In this document: piece by piece, positions 16,446-24,519 of the stretch
Position numbering within the stretch: the stretch's first letter is position 1
How the letters are laid out: each line of letters opens with the position of its first letter
Source of the DNA: Lutimaribacter saemankumensis
GTDB lineage: Bacteria; Pseudomonadota; Alphaproteobacteria; Rhodobacterales; Rhodobacteraceae
Direction of reading: 5' to 3'
DNA length: 64,000 nucleotides
Assembly (NCBI RefSeq): GCF_900100005.1
Contig: NZ_FNEB01000002.1
Span: forward strand, 248,001-312,000
Notes under the pieces: generated by a model
Told to the model about the DNA's origin: nothing
Seen by the model: only the letters and a program-made list of their open reading frames with translations
The model's database searches: none
Translations under genes and position numbers: made by a program

Positions 16446-16960
16446 GCCCGGGCCTTCTCGCGCTTCAGCTTCTGCATCTTGCGCGTGATCATCTGACGCT
16501 TCAGCGGCTTCAGGTAGTCGATGAAAAGCTTGCCGTTCAGGTGGTCGATCTCATGCTGCACACAAGTCGCCCAGAGTCCGCCGAAATCCTCTTGCTGCTC
16601 ATGTCCGTTGCGGTCGATCCAGCGCACCGTCACCTCGGCGGGGCGGGTGACCTCGGCATATTGCTCGGGGATGGACAAACAGCCCTCTTCATAGACGCTT
16701 ACATCGTCGGACGAGGCGATCACCTCGGGGTTGAACATCACCAGGGGGCGCGGCGCCTCGGCGTCGTCCTTGCCGCAATCGAGCACGATCAGACGGTCCA
16801 GCACCCCCACCTGCGGCGCGGCCAGCCCGATGCCGGGCGCGTCGTACATGGTTTCCAGCATGTCATCCGCCAGCACGCGCAAGTCGTCCGACAAATCGGG
16901 CACCGGCGCGCAAACCTTTTTCAGGCGCGGGTCGGGATGGATGAGGATAGGCCGTTTCAT
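16442..16960 (-). CDS. def: Peptide deformylase (first copy)
   Basis: A 172-residue canonical bacterial deformylase: GIGLAAPQ (43-50), EGCLS with Cys94, HEIDH with His136, Glu137 and His140. The basic C-terminal extension (KPLKRQMITRKMQKLKREKARA) matches the helix that docks the enzyme on the ribosome near the tunnel exit. It opens the minus-strand operon def-def-def-like-fmt. The 259 bases to the divergent gene at 17220 are AT-rich in the middle (17060-17105) and should hold both promoters. Confidence 0.95.
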   Translation of the reverse strand: MKRPILIHPDPRLKKVCAPVPDLSDDLRVLADDMLETMYDAPGIGLAAPQVGVLDRLIVLDCGKDDAEAPRPLVMFNPEVIASSDDVSVYEEGCLSIPEQYAEVTRPAEVTVRWIDRNGHEQQEDFGGLWATCVQHEIDHLNGKLFIDYLKPLKRQMITRKMQKLKREKARA

Positions 16961-17219
16961 GGCAGCGGATTTAGGTTATGACCGCCGGAGGCGCAATGGG
17001 CCATTGGTTCGCACCAGAACCGGCCATCCATGCTCTCGAAAGGATTTTGTCCCTTCCAGTTATACTTCGATAGTATTTTTTCCTGTTATTTGATTTACAT
17101 ATAGAACATGCTTCCATTCAATAGTCCAATATCAGAATATCCGCCCATCAGGAGCGCCGGGCTACACGTTCTTCCCGGCTGCCGCTAGTCTTTGCCGAAA
17201 CGCGAACAAGGAGACAGGG

Positions 17220-18389
17220 ATGAGCTTTGACGACATCATCGACCGCCACGGCACCCATTCTGTGAAATGGGACATGATGGAAAAGATCTATGGCGTGCCG
17301 GCCGATGACGGGATTCCGATGTGGGTCGCAGATATGGATTTCCGCACCGCCGACTGCGTGCAGGACGCCGTGCAGAAGATGCGTGATCACGGTATCTATG
17401 GGTACTACGGCGACGATGCGGCCTATCGTGATGCGATCTGCTGGTGGATGAAGGAACGCCACGGCTGGACGGTTGATCCGGCGGCGATCTTCACCACGCA
17501 CGGGCTGGTCAACGGCACGGCGATGTGTGTCGACACCTTCACCCAGCCGGGCGATGGCGTGGTTCTGACGACGCCCGTCTATCATGCCTTCGCCAAGGTC
17601 ATCAAAGCCAACAACCGCCGCGTCATCGAATGCGACCTCGTGAACAACGATGGCCGCTACGAGATGGATTTCGACGCATGGGATGCGCAGATGGACGGGT
17701 CGGCGAAGATGTTCATCCTGTGCTCGCCGCACAATCCGGGCGGGCGCGTCTGGACGCGGGCCGAACTGGAAGGCGTGGCCGATTTCTGCCGCCGGCACGA
17801 CCTGATCCTGGTGTCCGACGAGATTCATCACGACCTTGTCTATCCCGGCCACAGCCACACCCCGATGGCGCTGATCGACGGGATCGAGGACCGGCTGCTG
17901 ATGATGTCGGCCACCACCAAGACCTTCAACATCGCCGGCAGCCATTCCGGCAATGTCATCATCCCGGATGAGAAGCTGCGCGAAACGTTCGCCGCGCGCA
18001 TGATGGGGCTGGGGCTGTCGCCAAACTCGTTCGGGCTGTTCATGGCCGAAGCGGCCTATTCCCCTGCCGGTGCGGCATGGGTGGATGACCTGATGGCCTA
18101 TCTGGATGGCAACCGCCGCCTGTTCGATGATGGCGTCAATGCCATTCCGGGGCTCAAGTCCATGGACCTCGAAGCGACCTACCTGGCCTGGGTCGATTTC
18201 GCCGGCACCGGCATGTCGCGCGACGAGTTCACGCGCCGCGTCGAAAAAGACGCGCGGATCGCCGTCAATCACGGGCCGACATTCGGATCGGGCGGCGACA
18301 ACTTCCTGCGCTTCAACCTTGCGACACCGCGCCCGCTGGTGGAACAGGCAGTCGAACGCCTGCAAAAGGCTTTCGCCGACCTGCAATAA
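17220..18389 (+). CDS. PatB/MalY-type PLP-dependent C-S lyase/aminotransferase
   Basis: A 389-residue fold-type I PLP enzyme of the MalY/PatB group, which usually splits cystathionine or cysteine into a thiol, pyruvate and ammonia. The PLP lysine is Lys234 in ATTKTFNIAG. Supporting residues are NPGG (172-175), SDEIHHDL with Asp200, and the diagnostic N-terminal PMWVADMDF (33-41). AAGGAGACAGGG precedes the ATG. It stands alone, ends in an intrinsic terminator at 18395, and is divergent from the def operon. The substrate cannot be fixed; sulfur amino acid metabolism is the family norm. Confidence 0.88.
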   Translation: MSFDDIIDRHGTHSVKWDMMEKIYGVPADDGIPMWVADMDFRTADCVQDAVQKMRDHGIYGYYGDDAAYRDAICWWMKERHGWTVDPAAIFTTHGLVNGTAMCVDTFTQPGDGVVLTTPVYHAFAKVIKANNRRVIECDLVNNDGRYEMDFDAWDAQMDGSAKMFILCSPHNPGGRVWTRAELEGVADFCRRHDLILVSDEIHHDLVYPGHSHTPMALIDGIEDRLLMMSATTKTFNIAGSHSGNVIIPDEKLRETFAARMMGLGLSPNSFGLFMAEAAYSPAGAAWVDDLMAYLDGNRRLFDDGVNAIPGLKSMDLEATYLAWVDFAGTGMSRDEFTRRVEKDARIAVNHGPTFGSGGDNFLRFNLATPRPLVEQAVERLQKAFADLQ

Positions 18390-18394
18390 GGCGG

Positions 18395-18418
18395 AAAAGG
18401 CCCGGCAACGGGCCTTTT
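18395..18418. terminator. Bidirectional intrinsic terminator
   Basis: AAAAGGCCCG, loop GCAA, CGGGCCTTTT: a perfect 10-base stem with T or A runs on both sides. It serves the PatB-like gene (stop 18389) on the plus strand and the gene ending at 18439 on the minus strand. Confidence 0.9.
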
Positions 18419-18438
18419 CGTTTCACCCGTGCGCAGCT

Positions 18439-18798
18439 TCAGATACCGCTGTCCCGCGCGAGCAGCGCAACCGGTGCATCGTCGCGCCGCTCGAAATCCA
18501 GCGGCTGCTCGGTGCTGACTTCGGTCATCCGCTTGAAATCGTACTGCATCTCGCCCGCCTCTTCCGATGCGGCGACGATCAGGCAGCGTTTCAGGTGAAC
18601 GGCCCCGTCGTAAAGGTCGACCAGCCCGCGCAGCTTGGGCACCATGGCGATATCGACGGCAAATCCGTCCTCCCACATGCGCAGAACAGGGTGGCGATGG
18701 CCATCGGTCTCAACCGCAAGGCGGTTGCGCCTGCGGCCCGTCGCACGGCGCGCCGCATCAAGGCCGGCTTGAACGTCCTTTGGTAAAAATGTCGTCAT
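18439..18798 (-). CDS. Conserved hypothetical protein (Rhodobacteraceae)
   Basis: A 119-residue protein starting MTTFLPKDVQAGLDAARRA. A GGAGA box precedes this ATG; the longer frame to 18837 has none. The sequence has a basic N-terminal helix, then a beta-rich domain (HPVLRMWEDGFAVDIAMVPKL, GLVDLYDGAVHLKRCLIVAA), and ends RRDDAPVALLARDSGI. The motif combination of a small beta domain with WEDGFAVD recalls PilZ-like or other small sensor domains, but I cannot assign it. I have seen similar proteins annotated only as hypothetical in this bacterial family. Confidence 0.75.
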   Translation of the reverse strand: MTTFLPKDVQAGLDAARRATGRRRNRLAVETDGHRHPVLRMWEDGFAVDIAMVPKLRGLVDLYDGAVHLKRCLIVAASEEAGEMQYDFKRMTEVSTEQPLDFERRDDAPVALLARDSGI

Positions 18799-18886
18799 AA
18801 GAATCTCCACACTCTGCCTCAAAGCATGACCTGCCAAAGGCTTGCGTCAAGTTAATGACAAAGAAACATTGCGTTTTTCCGGGTGT

Positions 18887-19714
18887 TTAAAGGGTTTCAC
18901 CCAACCCTAGGATCCATCCCTCTTCGTCACGCACGACGCTGGGTTGTGATAGCGGTAAATCCATCGCCCGTTGCAACCGGCCGCGTTCCTGCCAGCGCTG
19001 CAGCCGCTGCGCCACGCTGCGCACCTGCGCTTCGTCGCGCACTTCGCCCGGATGCGGGGCCAGCGGCCAGAGCGACGGAAACACCTCGGCAAGAACAACA
19101 GCCGAAACCGTGGGCCATTCGAACGGCCAGACCGCCGCGCCCGTGGCATGCCTCAGCCGTTCAAGCATCGCGATCCCGGTCAGGGCCTGACCGCCCACAG
19201 ACCCCGCCCCGGCCAGTTTCCACACTTCCTGCGCCGCCGGGGCCATCCCGTCGCACAGGCGCCAGTTCACCGGCAGCGCGCGGCCCCAGCCTTCCGGCTT
19301 CTTTCGTGGCAGGCCGGGAATGTCGCGTTTCAGGCCGTTGCCCCAGAACGGCCCCGGCGCATCGAAATGCCTGTTCAAGGCCGCGCCCACGTCAAAGCGG
19401 TTGTTGGCGTTCTTCGCGCCCTCTTCGATCCGGCGGGCCAGGTCTGCCCAGATCGTGCGCCATCCGGGCCTGCCCAGCCGCGCCGTCAGGCCCGCGGGAT
19501 ACCCAAAGGCAAAGTCGAACCCCGCCAGGACACGCCGTCCGGCCGCTGTTTCGCCGGCAAACAAGGCGCGCAGTTCCGCCTCGGCGGCGATCCGTGTGCG
19601 CGGGTTCGACACGCTGACATCACCGCCGCGCGTGACGGCGATCCAGATGCTGTCGGCACCGGTTTTCGGCGTGCCCGCCGCCGACCAATCGACCATGACA
19701 AAGGTATCGAACAT
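18887..19714 (-). CDS. Conserved hypothetical protein with RNase H-like N-terminus
   Basis: A 275-residue soluble protein. The N-terminal MFDTFVMVDWSAAG followed by IWIAVTRGG, and the later LAGFDFAFGYPAG, fit an actin/RNase H-like strand pattern with conserved Asp residues, as in DUF429-type predicted nucleases. Further conserved-looking stretches are AKNANNRFDVGAALN and PGPFWGNG. Homologues have sometimes been annotated as molybdopterin guanine dinucleotide synthesis proteins, for which I see no supporting motif. It is divergent from the glutathione transferase gene, 103 bases apart. Confidence 0.65.
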   Translation of the reverse strand: MFDTFVMVDWSAAGTPKTGADSIWIAVTRGGDVSVSNPRTRIAAEAELRALFAGETAAGRRVLAGFDFAFGYPAGLTARLGRPGWRTIWADLARRIEEGAKNANNRFDVGAALNRHFDAPGPFWGNGLKRDIPGLPRKKPEGWGRALPVNWRLCDGMAPAAQEVWKLAGAGSVGGQALTGIAMLERLRHATGAAVWPFEWPTVSAVVLAEVFPSLWPLAPHPGEVRDEAQVRSVAQRLQRWQERGRLQRAMDLPLSQPSVVRDEEGWILGLGETL

Positions 19715-19817
19715 CCGACCTACTGTGCGCTCATGCAGCGTTCATGCGCGCCCATCCCGGTTTCCGCGCACCAATGCAGCAACTAGTTTCCGAACATCGC
19801 AGACAAAGGAGGCCGAG

Positions 19818-20792
19818 ATGGGACAGCTCGTCAACGGCGAATGGCAAGACACATGGTACGACACCTCGAAAACAGGGGGCAAGTTCGTGCGATCGACCGC
19901 CAAGTTTCGCAACTGGATCACGCCGGATGGCAGCGCAGGTCCATCGGGCGAGGCCGGTTTCAAGGCCGAAGCCGGCCGCTATCACCTGTATGTCTCCTAT
20001 GCGTGCCCTTGGGCGCACCGCGCGCTGATCTTTCGCAAGCTGAAGGGGCTCGAAGGGTTGATCGACGTATCCGCCGTTCACCCTGACATGCTGTCGGACG
20101 GCTGGACATTCGACACCGATTTCGACGGTGCCTCGGGTGACACGCTGTATGGCCTGCCCTTCCTGCGCGACATCTATCTGCGGGCCGATCCGGGCATTTC
20201 CGGCCGCGTCACCGTGCCCGTTCTGTGGGACAAGGAACGCGAAACCATCGTGTCGAACGAATCCGCCGAGATCATCCGCATGTTCAACAGCGCCTTCGAT
20301 GAACTGACCGGCAACACCGACGATTACTGGCCAGAGGATCTGCGCGACGCGATCGAACCGGTGAACGCGCGGATTTACGATACGGTCAACAACGGCGTCT
20401 ACAAATCCGGCTTTGCGACGACGCAAGACGCTTATGACGAGGCGGTGACCGCTCTTTTCGACAGCCTGGACTGGCTTGAAGACCGGCTGTCGGAAAACCG
20501 CTACCTGATGGGTGACCGGCTGACCGAGGCCGACTGGCGCCTGTTCACCACGCTGATCAGGTTCGACCCTGTCTATCACGGGCATTTCAAGTGCAACCGC
20601 CGCCGTATCGTCGATTATCCGAACCTTTGGGGCTATACCCGCGAATTGTTCCAATGGCCGGGCATCCGCGAAACGGTGCATTTCGATCACATCGTGCGGC
20701 ACTATTACTACAGTCACGACACGATCAACCCGCACCGGATCGTGCCGATCGGCCCCGAGATCGACTATGACGCGCCGCATGGCCGGGGATGA
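19818..20792 (+). CDS. yqjG: Xi-class glutathione transferase (glutathionyl-hydroquinone reductase)
   Basis: A 324-residue protein of the ECM4/YqjG family that reduces glutathionyl-hydroquinones using glutathione. The catalytic Cys63 is in the family motif SYACPWAHR. The C-terminal part has the helical GST domain with ENRYLMGDRLTEADWRLFTTLIRFDPVYHGHFKCN, which is also characteristic. AAAGGAGG precedes the ATG; the much longer open frame upstream is antisense to the neighbour and was discarded. It may deal with quinones from aromatic degradation, though the homogentisate genes lie 28 kb away. Confidence 0.92.
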   Translation: MGQLVNGEWQDTWYDTSKTGGKFVRSTAKFRNWITPDGSAGPSGEAGFKAEAGRYHLYVSYACPWAHRALIFRKLKGLEGLIDVSAVHPDMLSDGWTFDTDFDGASGDTLYGLPFLRDIYLRADPGISGRVTVPVLWDKERETIVSNESAEIIRMFNSAFDELTGNTDDYWPEDLRDAIEPVNARIYDTVNNGVYKSGFATTQDAYDEAVTALFDSLDWLEDRLSENRYLMGDRLTEADWRLFTTLIRFDPVYHGHFKCNRRRIVDYPNLWGYTRELFQWPGIRETVHFDHIVRHYYYSHDTINPHRIVPIGPEIDYDAPHGRG

Positions 20793-20862
20793 ACGACGCG
20801 GGGCTTGAGTTTCTGCCGCCGCTGCGCTTGATGGGGGCGAACAACCCTCAGGCGGCGCAGCC

Positions 20863-21828
20863 ATGCCAGACGCAGACCACACACAGCGCGACCACGGTGG
20901 CGGCATAGATGCCGCCATCGCGGCCTATGGCGGGACGCGCGCCGGCTGGCTGGACCTCTCGACCGGTATCAACCCCGTCCCCTATCCGCTGCCCGACCTG
21001 CCCGCCGACGCCTGGACCGCTCTGCCGGACGCAGCCGCGCAACACCGGCTGACAGAAGCGGCCAGACAACTCTGGCGTGTCCCCGCGGGGACAGGCATCC
21101 TTGCGGCGCCCGGTGCGTCGGCGCTGATCGCGCAGATGCCCCGGCTGGCCCCTCCGGGCCGCGTGCACATCCCGCATCCCACCTATAACGAACACGCCGC
21201 CGCATTTCGCGGGCATGGCTGGTCAGTGACAGACACTGGCGAACGGTCGGATGCTCAGGTCGTGGTGCACCCCAACAACCCGACCGGCGCATGGCATGAC
21301 CCCGAGGCGCTGAATGCGCCGCTGGTCGTCATCGACGAAAGCTTTGCCGACGTGTCACCCGACAAGTCGCTTGTGGCGCTGGCCGAGCGTCCTGGCCGGG
21401 TGGTGCTGAAGAGTTTCGGCAAGTTCTGGGGATTGGCCGGGGTGCGTCTGGGCTTTGCCATCGCCGCGCCGGACACCATCGCGCGACTGGCCGATTGGTT
21501 GGGGCCCTGGCCCGTTTCGGGGCCTGCCCTGTCGATCGGCGCTGCAGCGCTGTCAGACGCCGCATGGGCCCGCAACACGCGCGACCGGCTGAACGAGGAC
21601 GCGGCGCGGCTCGATGCGCTGATGCTGCGCGCAGGGGCGCGGCTTGCGGGGGGAACGTCGCTGTTCCGCCTCTACGATGTCGGGGATGCTGCGCGATGGC
21701 AGGATCACCTTGCCCGCGCCCATGTCTGGAGCCGCGTTTTTCCCTATTCGAAAACACGATTACGGCTGGGCCTGCCGCATCCTGACCGCTGGGGCCAACT
21801 CGAATCCGCGCTGCGGGACGCGCCATGA
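20863..21828 (+). CDS. cobC: Threonine-phosphate decarboxylase (cobalamin synthesis)
   Basis: A 321-residue PLP enzyme of aminotransferase fold. It makes (R)-1-amino-2-propanol phosphate, the linker of the cobalamin lower loop, from threonine phosphate. Signatures are [14 protein letters not shown] at the start, [18 protein letters not shown] (137-142) and the PLP Lys187 in [15 protein letters not shown]. The next gene, coding for adenosylcobinamide-phosphate synthase, overlaps by ATGA and uses its product, which supports the assignment. Nomenclature follows Pseudomonas denitrificans; the Salmonella homologue is CobD. I see no cobalamin riboswitch in the 70 bases upstream. Confidence 0.88.
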   Translation: MPDADHTQRDHGGGIDAAIAAYGGTRAGWLDLSTGINPVPYPLPDLPADAWTALPDAAAQHRLTEAARQLWRVPAGTGILAAPGASALIAQMPRLAPPGRVHIPHPTYNEHAAAFRGHGWSVTDTGERSDAQVVVHPNNPTGAWHDPEALNAPLVVIDESFADVSPDKSLVALAERPGRVVLKSFGKFWGLAGVRLGFAIAAPDTIARLADWLGPWPVSGPALSIGAAALSDAAWARNTRDRLNEDAARLDALMLRAGARLAGGTSLFRLYDVGDAARWQDHLARAHVWSRVFPYSKTRLRLGLPHPDRWGQLESALRDAP

Positions 21829-22721
21829 CGCTGGTTCTTGCCATGATCCTCGACGCGCTTCTGGGAGAGCCGCGCTGGCTGTGGTCGCGCCTGCCGCACC
21901 CGGCTGTTCTTATGGGCCGCGCGGTAGGCTGGGCAGATCGGCGGTTCAACACAGGAACGGCCCGGCGGCTCAAAGGCACGGTGACGATGGCGGGCCTCGT
22001 GCTGGCGACAGGTATGCTGGGCGGTGTCCTGTCGGCCTTTGGACCGGTGGTGGAAATCATTGTCGCCGCGATCCTGCTGGCGCAGAGATCGCTGGTGGAT
22101 CACGTCGCGGCGGTGGCTGCCGGCCTGCGCCAGGGCCTGCCCGAAGGGCGGCAGGCCGTCGCGATGATCGTCAGCCGCGACACGCAGGGCATGGACGAAA
22201 GCGCCGTCGCGCGCGCCGCCATCGAAAGCGCGGCGGAAAACATGTCGGACGGTGTGATCGCACCCGCCTTCTGGTTCGCGGTGGCCGGATTGCCCGGCCT
22301 GCTGATCTACAAGATCGCCAACACCGCCGACAGCATGGTGGGCTACCGCACGCCGCGGCACGAGGAATTCGGCTGGGCCGCTGCACGGCTGGACGATCTG
22401 CTGAACCTTGTCCCCGCCCGCCTGACCGCCTTGCTGATCGCGGCGCCCTGTGGCCTGCTTTCGCAGCTGCGCGCGATACGCGCCGATGCGCGGCTGCACC
22501 GTTCGCCCAATGCCGGCTGGCCCGAGGCCGCGATGGCGCGCGCGATTGGCATCGCGCTTGCCGGACCGCGCGCTTATGACGGAAAACCGCGCGATTTTCC
22601 CTGGGTGAATGCAGCCGGCCGCCGTCCGCTGATGGCAAGCGACATCGACGCCGCGATCCGGGTTTTGTGGATGGCATGGTCCGTGGCCCTTGGGTTGGGC
22701 GCTTTGCTGGCGCTCACGTGA
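21825..22721 (+). CDS. cbiB: Adenosylcobinamide-phosphate synthase
   Basis: A 298-residue inner membrane protein that attaches aminopropanol phosphate to adenosylcobyric acid. It has several hydrophobic segments and the family stretches [23 protein letters not shown] at 8-30 and [18 protein letters not shown] at about 127-144, followed by [12 protein letters not shown]. Also called CobD in Pseudomonas nomenclature. Translationally coupled to cobC. No other cob genes are in the window, so the rest of the pathway must be elsewhere. Confidence 0.92.
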   Translation: MTLVLAMILDALLGEPRWLWSRLPHPAVLMGRAVGWADRRFNTGTARRLKGTVTMAGLVLATGMLGGVLSAFGPVVEIIVAAILLAQRSLVDHVAAVAAGLRQGLPEGRQAVAMIVSRDTQGMDESAVARAAIESAAENMSDGVIAPAFWFAVAGLPGLLIYKIANTADSMVGYRTPRHEEFGWAAARLDDLLNLVPARLTALLIAAPCGLLSQLRAIRADARLHRSPNAGWPEAAMARAIGIALAGPRAYDGKPRDFPWVNAAGRRPLMASDIDAAIRVLWMAWSVALGLGALLALT

Positions 22722-22785
22722 TTTGCCTGCGGACGTTCTGCTGATACGATTTGCTGCGAAATTGGACCCGAAGGATTTGTCACAT

Positions 22786-23964
22786 ATGAGATTGCCCCTG
22801 ATCGTCGCCACGTTTTTCCTGGCGTCCGTCTTTCCCGCCAATGCCCAGCAGGCGGCATGCGGCGGCAAATGGTCGACCTTTCTGGAAGGGGTCGCAAAAG
22901 ACGCCGTTGCCCAGGGAAGGGAGCCACAGGTCGCGCAGCGTTTTGTCCGGGGATTGCGGCAGGACCAAAAGGTTCTGGCCGCCGATCGCCGCCAGGGCGT
23001 GTTCCAGTTGGATTTCACCAGCTTCGCGCGGCGGCTGATTTCGGCCAACCGCATGCAGCGCGGGCAAAGCCTGTCGCGCGAATGGGACGGCGTGTTCGAC
23101 AGGATCGAGGCGCAATACGGCGTGCCGCGCGGTGTGCTGCTGGCATTCTGGGCCTTCGAGACGGACTATGGCGCGTTCCAGGGCGACTACAACACCGCCA
23201 ACGCGCTGGCGACGCTGGCCCATGATTGCCGCCGGCCCGAGTTGTTCCGCCCGCAATTGCTGGCGGCGATCCAGCTTTATGAAATGGGCGATTTCGACCC
23301 GGCGACTACCACCGGCGCATGGGCGGGTGAAATCGGCATGGTGCAGATGCTGCCCCGCGACATCATCGAAAACGGCGTCGATGGCGATGGCGACGGGCAT
23401 GTCCTGTTGAAAACCTCGGCGCCGGATGCGCTGATGTCGGGGGGCAAGATGCTGCAGCATCTCGGCTGGCGCGCGGGCGAGCCCTGGCTGCAAGAGGTGC
23501 AGGTGCCCGCCGAGATGGACTGGTCGAAATCCGGGCTGCGCACGCAGTTGCGTCCGGCCCAGTGGCAAGCCATGGGCGTTCGCCCGCGTTCGGGGGCGTG
23601 GCAGGCCGATCTGCCCGCTAACCTGATCCTGCCGCAAGGGCACAAAGGGCCGGCCTTTATCGCCTATCCCAATTTCAACGTGTATTTCGAATGGAACCAA
23701 TCCTTCACCTACGTTCTGACCGCCGCTTATTTCGCCACCCGCCTGTCGGGCGCCCCGGTGTTCGATCCGGGCAATCCCGATCCGGGGCTTTCGGGCGACC
23801 AGATGAAGGCGCTGCAGCGCAAGCTGGCGGCGCGGGGCCATGACGTGGGCGCGATCGACGGTATCCTTGGGGCCGGGACGCGCGCGGCCGTGCAAGCCGA
23901 ACAGGAACGGCTGGGCCTGCCCGCCGATGCCTGGCCCACCACAACGCTGCTGAACCGGCTATGA
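22786..23964 (+). CDS. Lytic murein transglycosylase (MltB type) with peptidoglycan-binding domain
   Basis: A 392-residue periplasmic enzyme that cleaves the glycan strands of peptidoglycan to 1,6-anhydro products. It has a signal peptide (MRLPLIVATFFLASVFPANA), an MltB/SLT_2 catalytic domain with Glu125 in FWAFETDYGAFQGD, and the GEIGMVQMLPRDI and DGDGDGHVLL motifs. The last 65 residues form a PG_binding_1 domain (LSGDQMKALQRKLAARGHDV, AIDGILGAGTRAAV). The start at 22786 is chosen because it begins the signal peptide; upstream in-frame codons are not protein-like. The stop overlaps the next start (ATGA at 23961). Confidence 0.92.
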   Translation: MRLPLIVATFFLASVFPANAQQAACGGKWSTFLEGVAKDAVAQGREPQVAQRFVRGLRQDQKVLAADRRQGVFQLDFTSFARRLISANRMQRGQSLSREWDGVFDRIEAQYGVPRGVLLAFWAFETDYGAFQGDYNTANALATLAHDCRRPELFRPQLLAAIQLYEMGDFDPATTTGAWAGEIGMVQMLPRDIIENGVDGDGDGHVLLKTSAPDALMSGGKMLQHLGWRAGEPWLQEVQVPAEMDWSKSGLRTQLRPAQWQAMGVRPRSGAWQADLPANLILPQGHKGPAFIAYPNFNVYFEWNQSFTYVLTAAYFATRLSGAPVFDPGNPDPGLSGDQMKALQRKLAARGHDVGAIDGILGAGTRAAVQAEQERLGLPADAWPTTTLLNRL

Positions 23965-24512
23965 CCCACGCCACCGAACAAGAGCTGACCCAAGCGCTGG
24001 CGCATATCCGGGCGGCGCCGCGCGATGACGCGCCGATTTCGATGCTGTGCTTTCGCCCCGGTTATAACCAGCGCGAGATGGTCGAAAGCCTGACACTGAC
24101 AGTGGATCACGGCATCCCCGGCGAACGCTGGCTGAACGCGCCCTGGATGCGGCTGCCCGATGGCAGCCCCGATCCGCGCATCCAGGTGTCGATCCTGCCG
24201 AAACGCGTGATGGACGCGGTGTGGCTGGATCGCGCGGGCACGGTGCATCCGGGCGATCCGATCGTCGCGGATATCGAAACCTCGTATGACAGCCTGCCGG
24301 TGGGCACGCGTCTGCGGGCGGGCACGGCGGTGCTGGAGGTTTCGGACGCCTTCAACGACGGCTGCGTGAAATGGAAAGCCCGTTATGGCGCGGCGGCCAA
24401 GGACTGGCTGGTGACATCCGACAACCGCCCGCTGCGCCTGCGTGGCTTGCTGTGCCGGATCGTTCAGGATGGCGTGGTGCGCGTTGGCGACCGGCTGCGC
24501 CGCGTAGACTGA
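23961..24512 (+). CDS. MOSC domain-containing protein
   Basis: A 183-residue stand-alone MOSC-type protein. The domain is the sulfur-carrier module of molybdenum cofactor sulfurases. Family features are DHGIPGERW (49-57), IQVSILPKRVMDAVW, PGDPIVADIETSYDSLPVG, and the conserved Cys135 in FNDGCVKW. It probably handles sulfur or an N-hydroxylated molybdenum substrate; the exact role is unknown. It is coupled to the transglycosylase gene and converges with smc, whose stop is 8 bases away. Confidence 0.8.
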   Translation: MTHATEQELTQALAHIRAAPRDDAPISMLCFRPGYNQREMVESLTLTVDHGIPGERWLNAPWMRLPDGSPDPRIQVSILPKRVMDAVWLDRAGTVHPGDPIVADIETSYDSLPVGTRLRAGTAVLEVSDAFNDGCVKWKARYGAAAKDWLVTSDNRPLRLRGLLCRIVQDGVVRVGDRLRRVD

Positions 24513-24519
24513 TTTCGCA

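Noticed and set aside
20793-20862. Cobalamin riboswitch before cobC
   Set aside because: The interval is only 70 bases and lacks the B12-box pattern.
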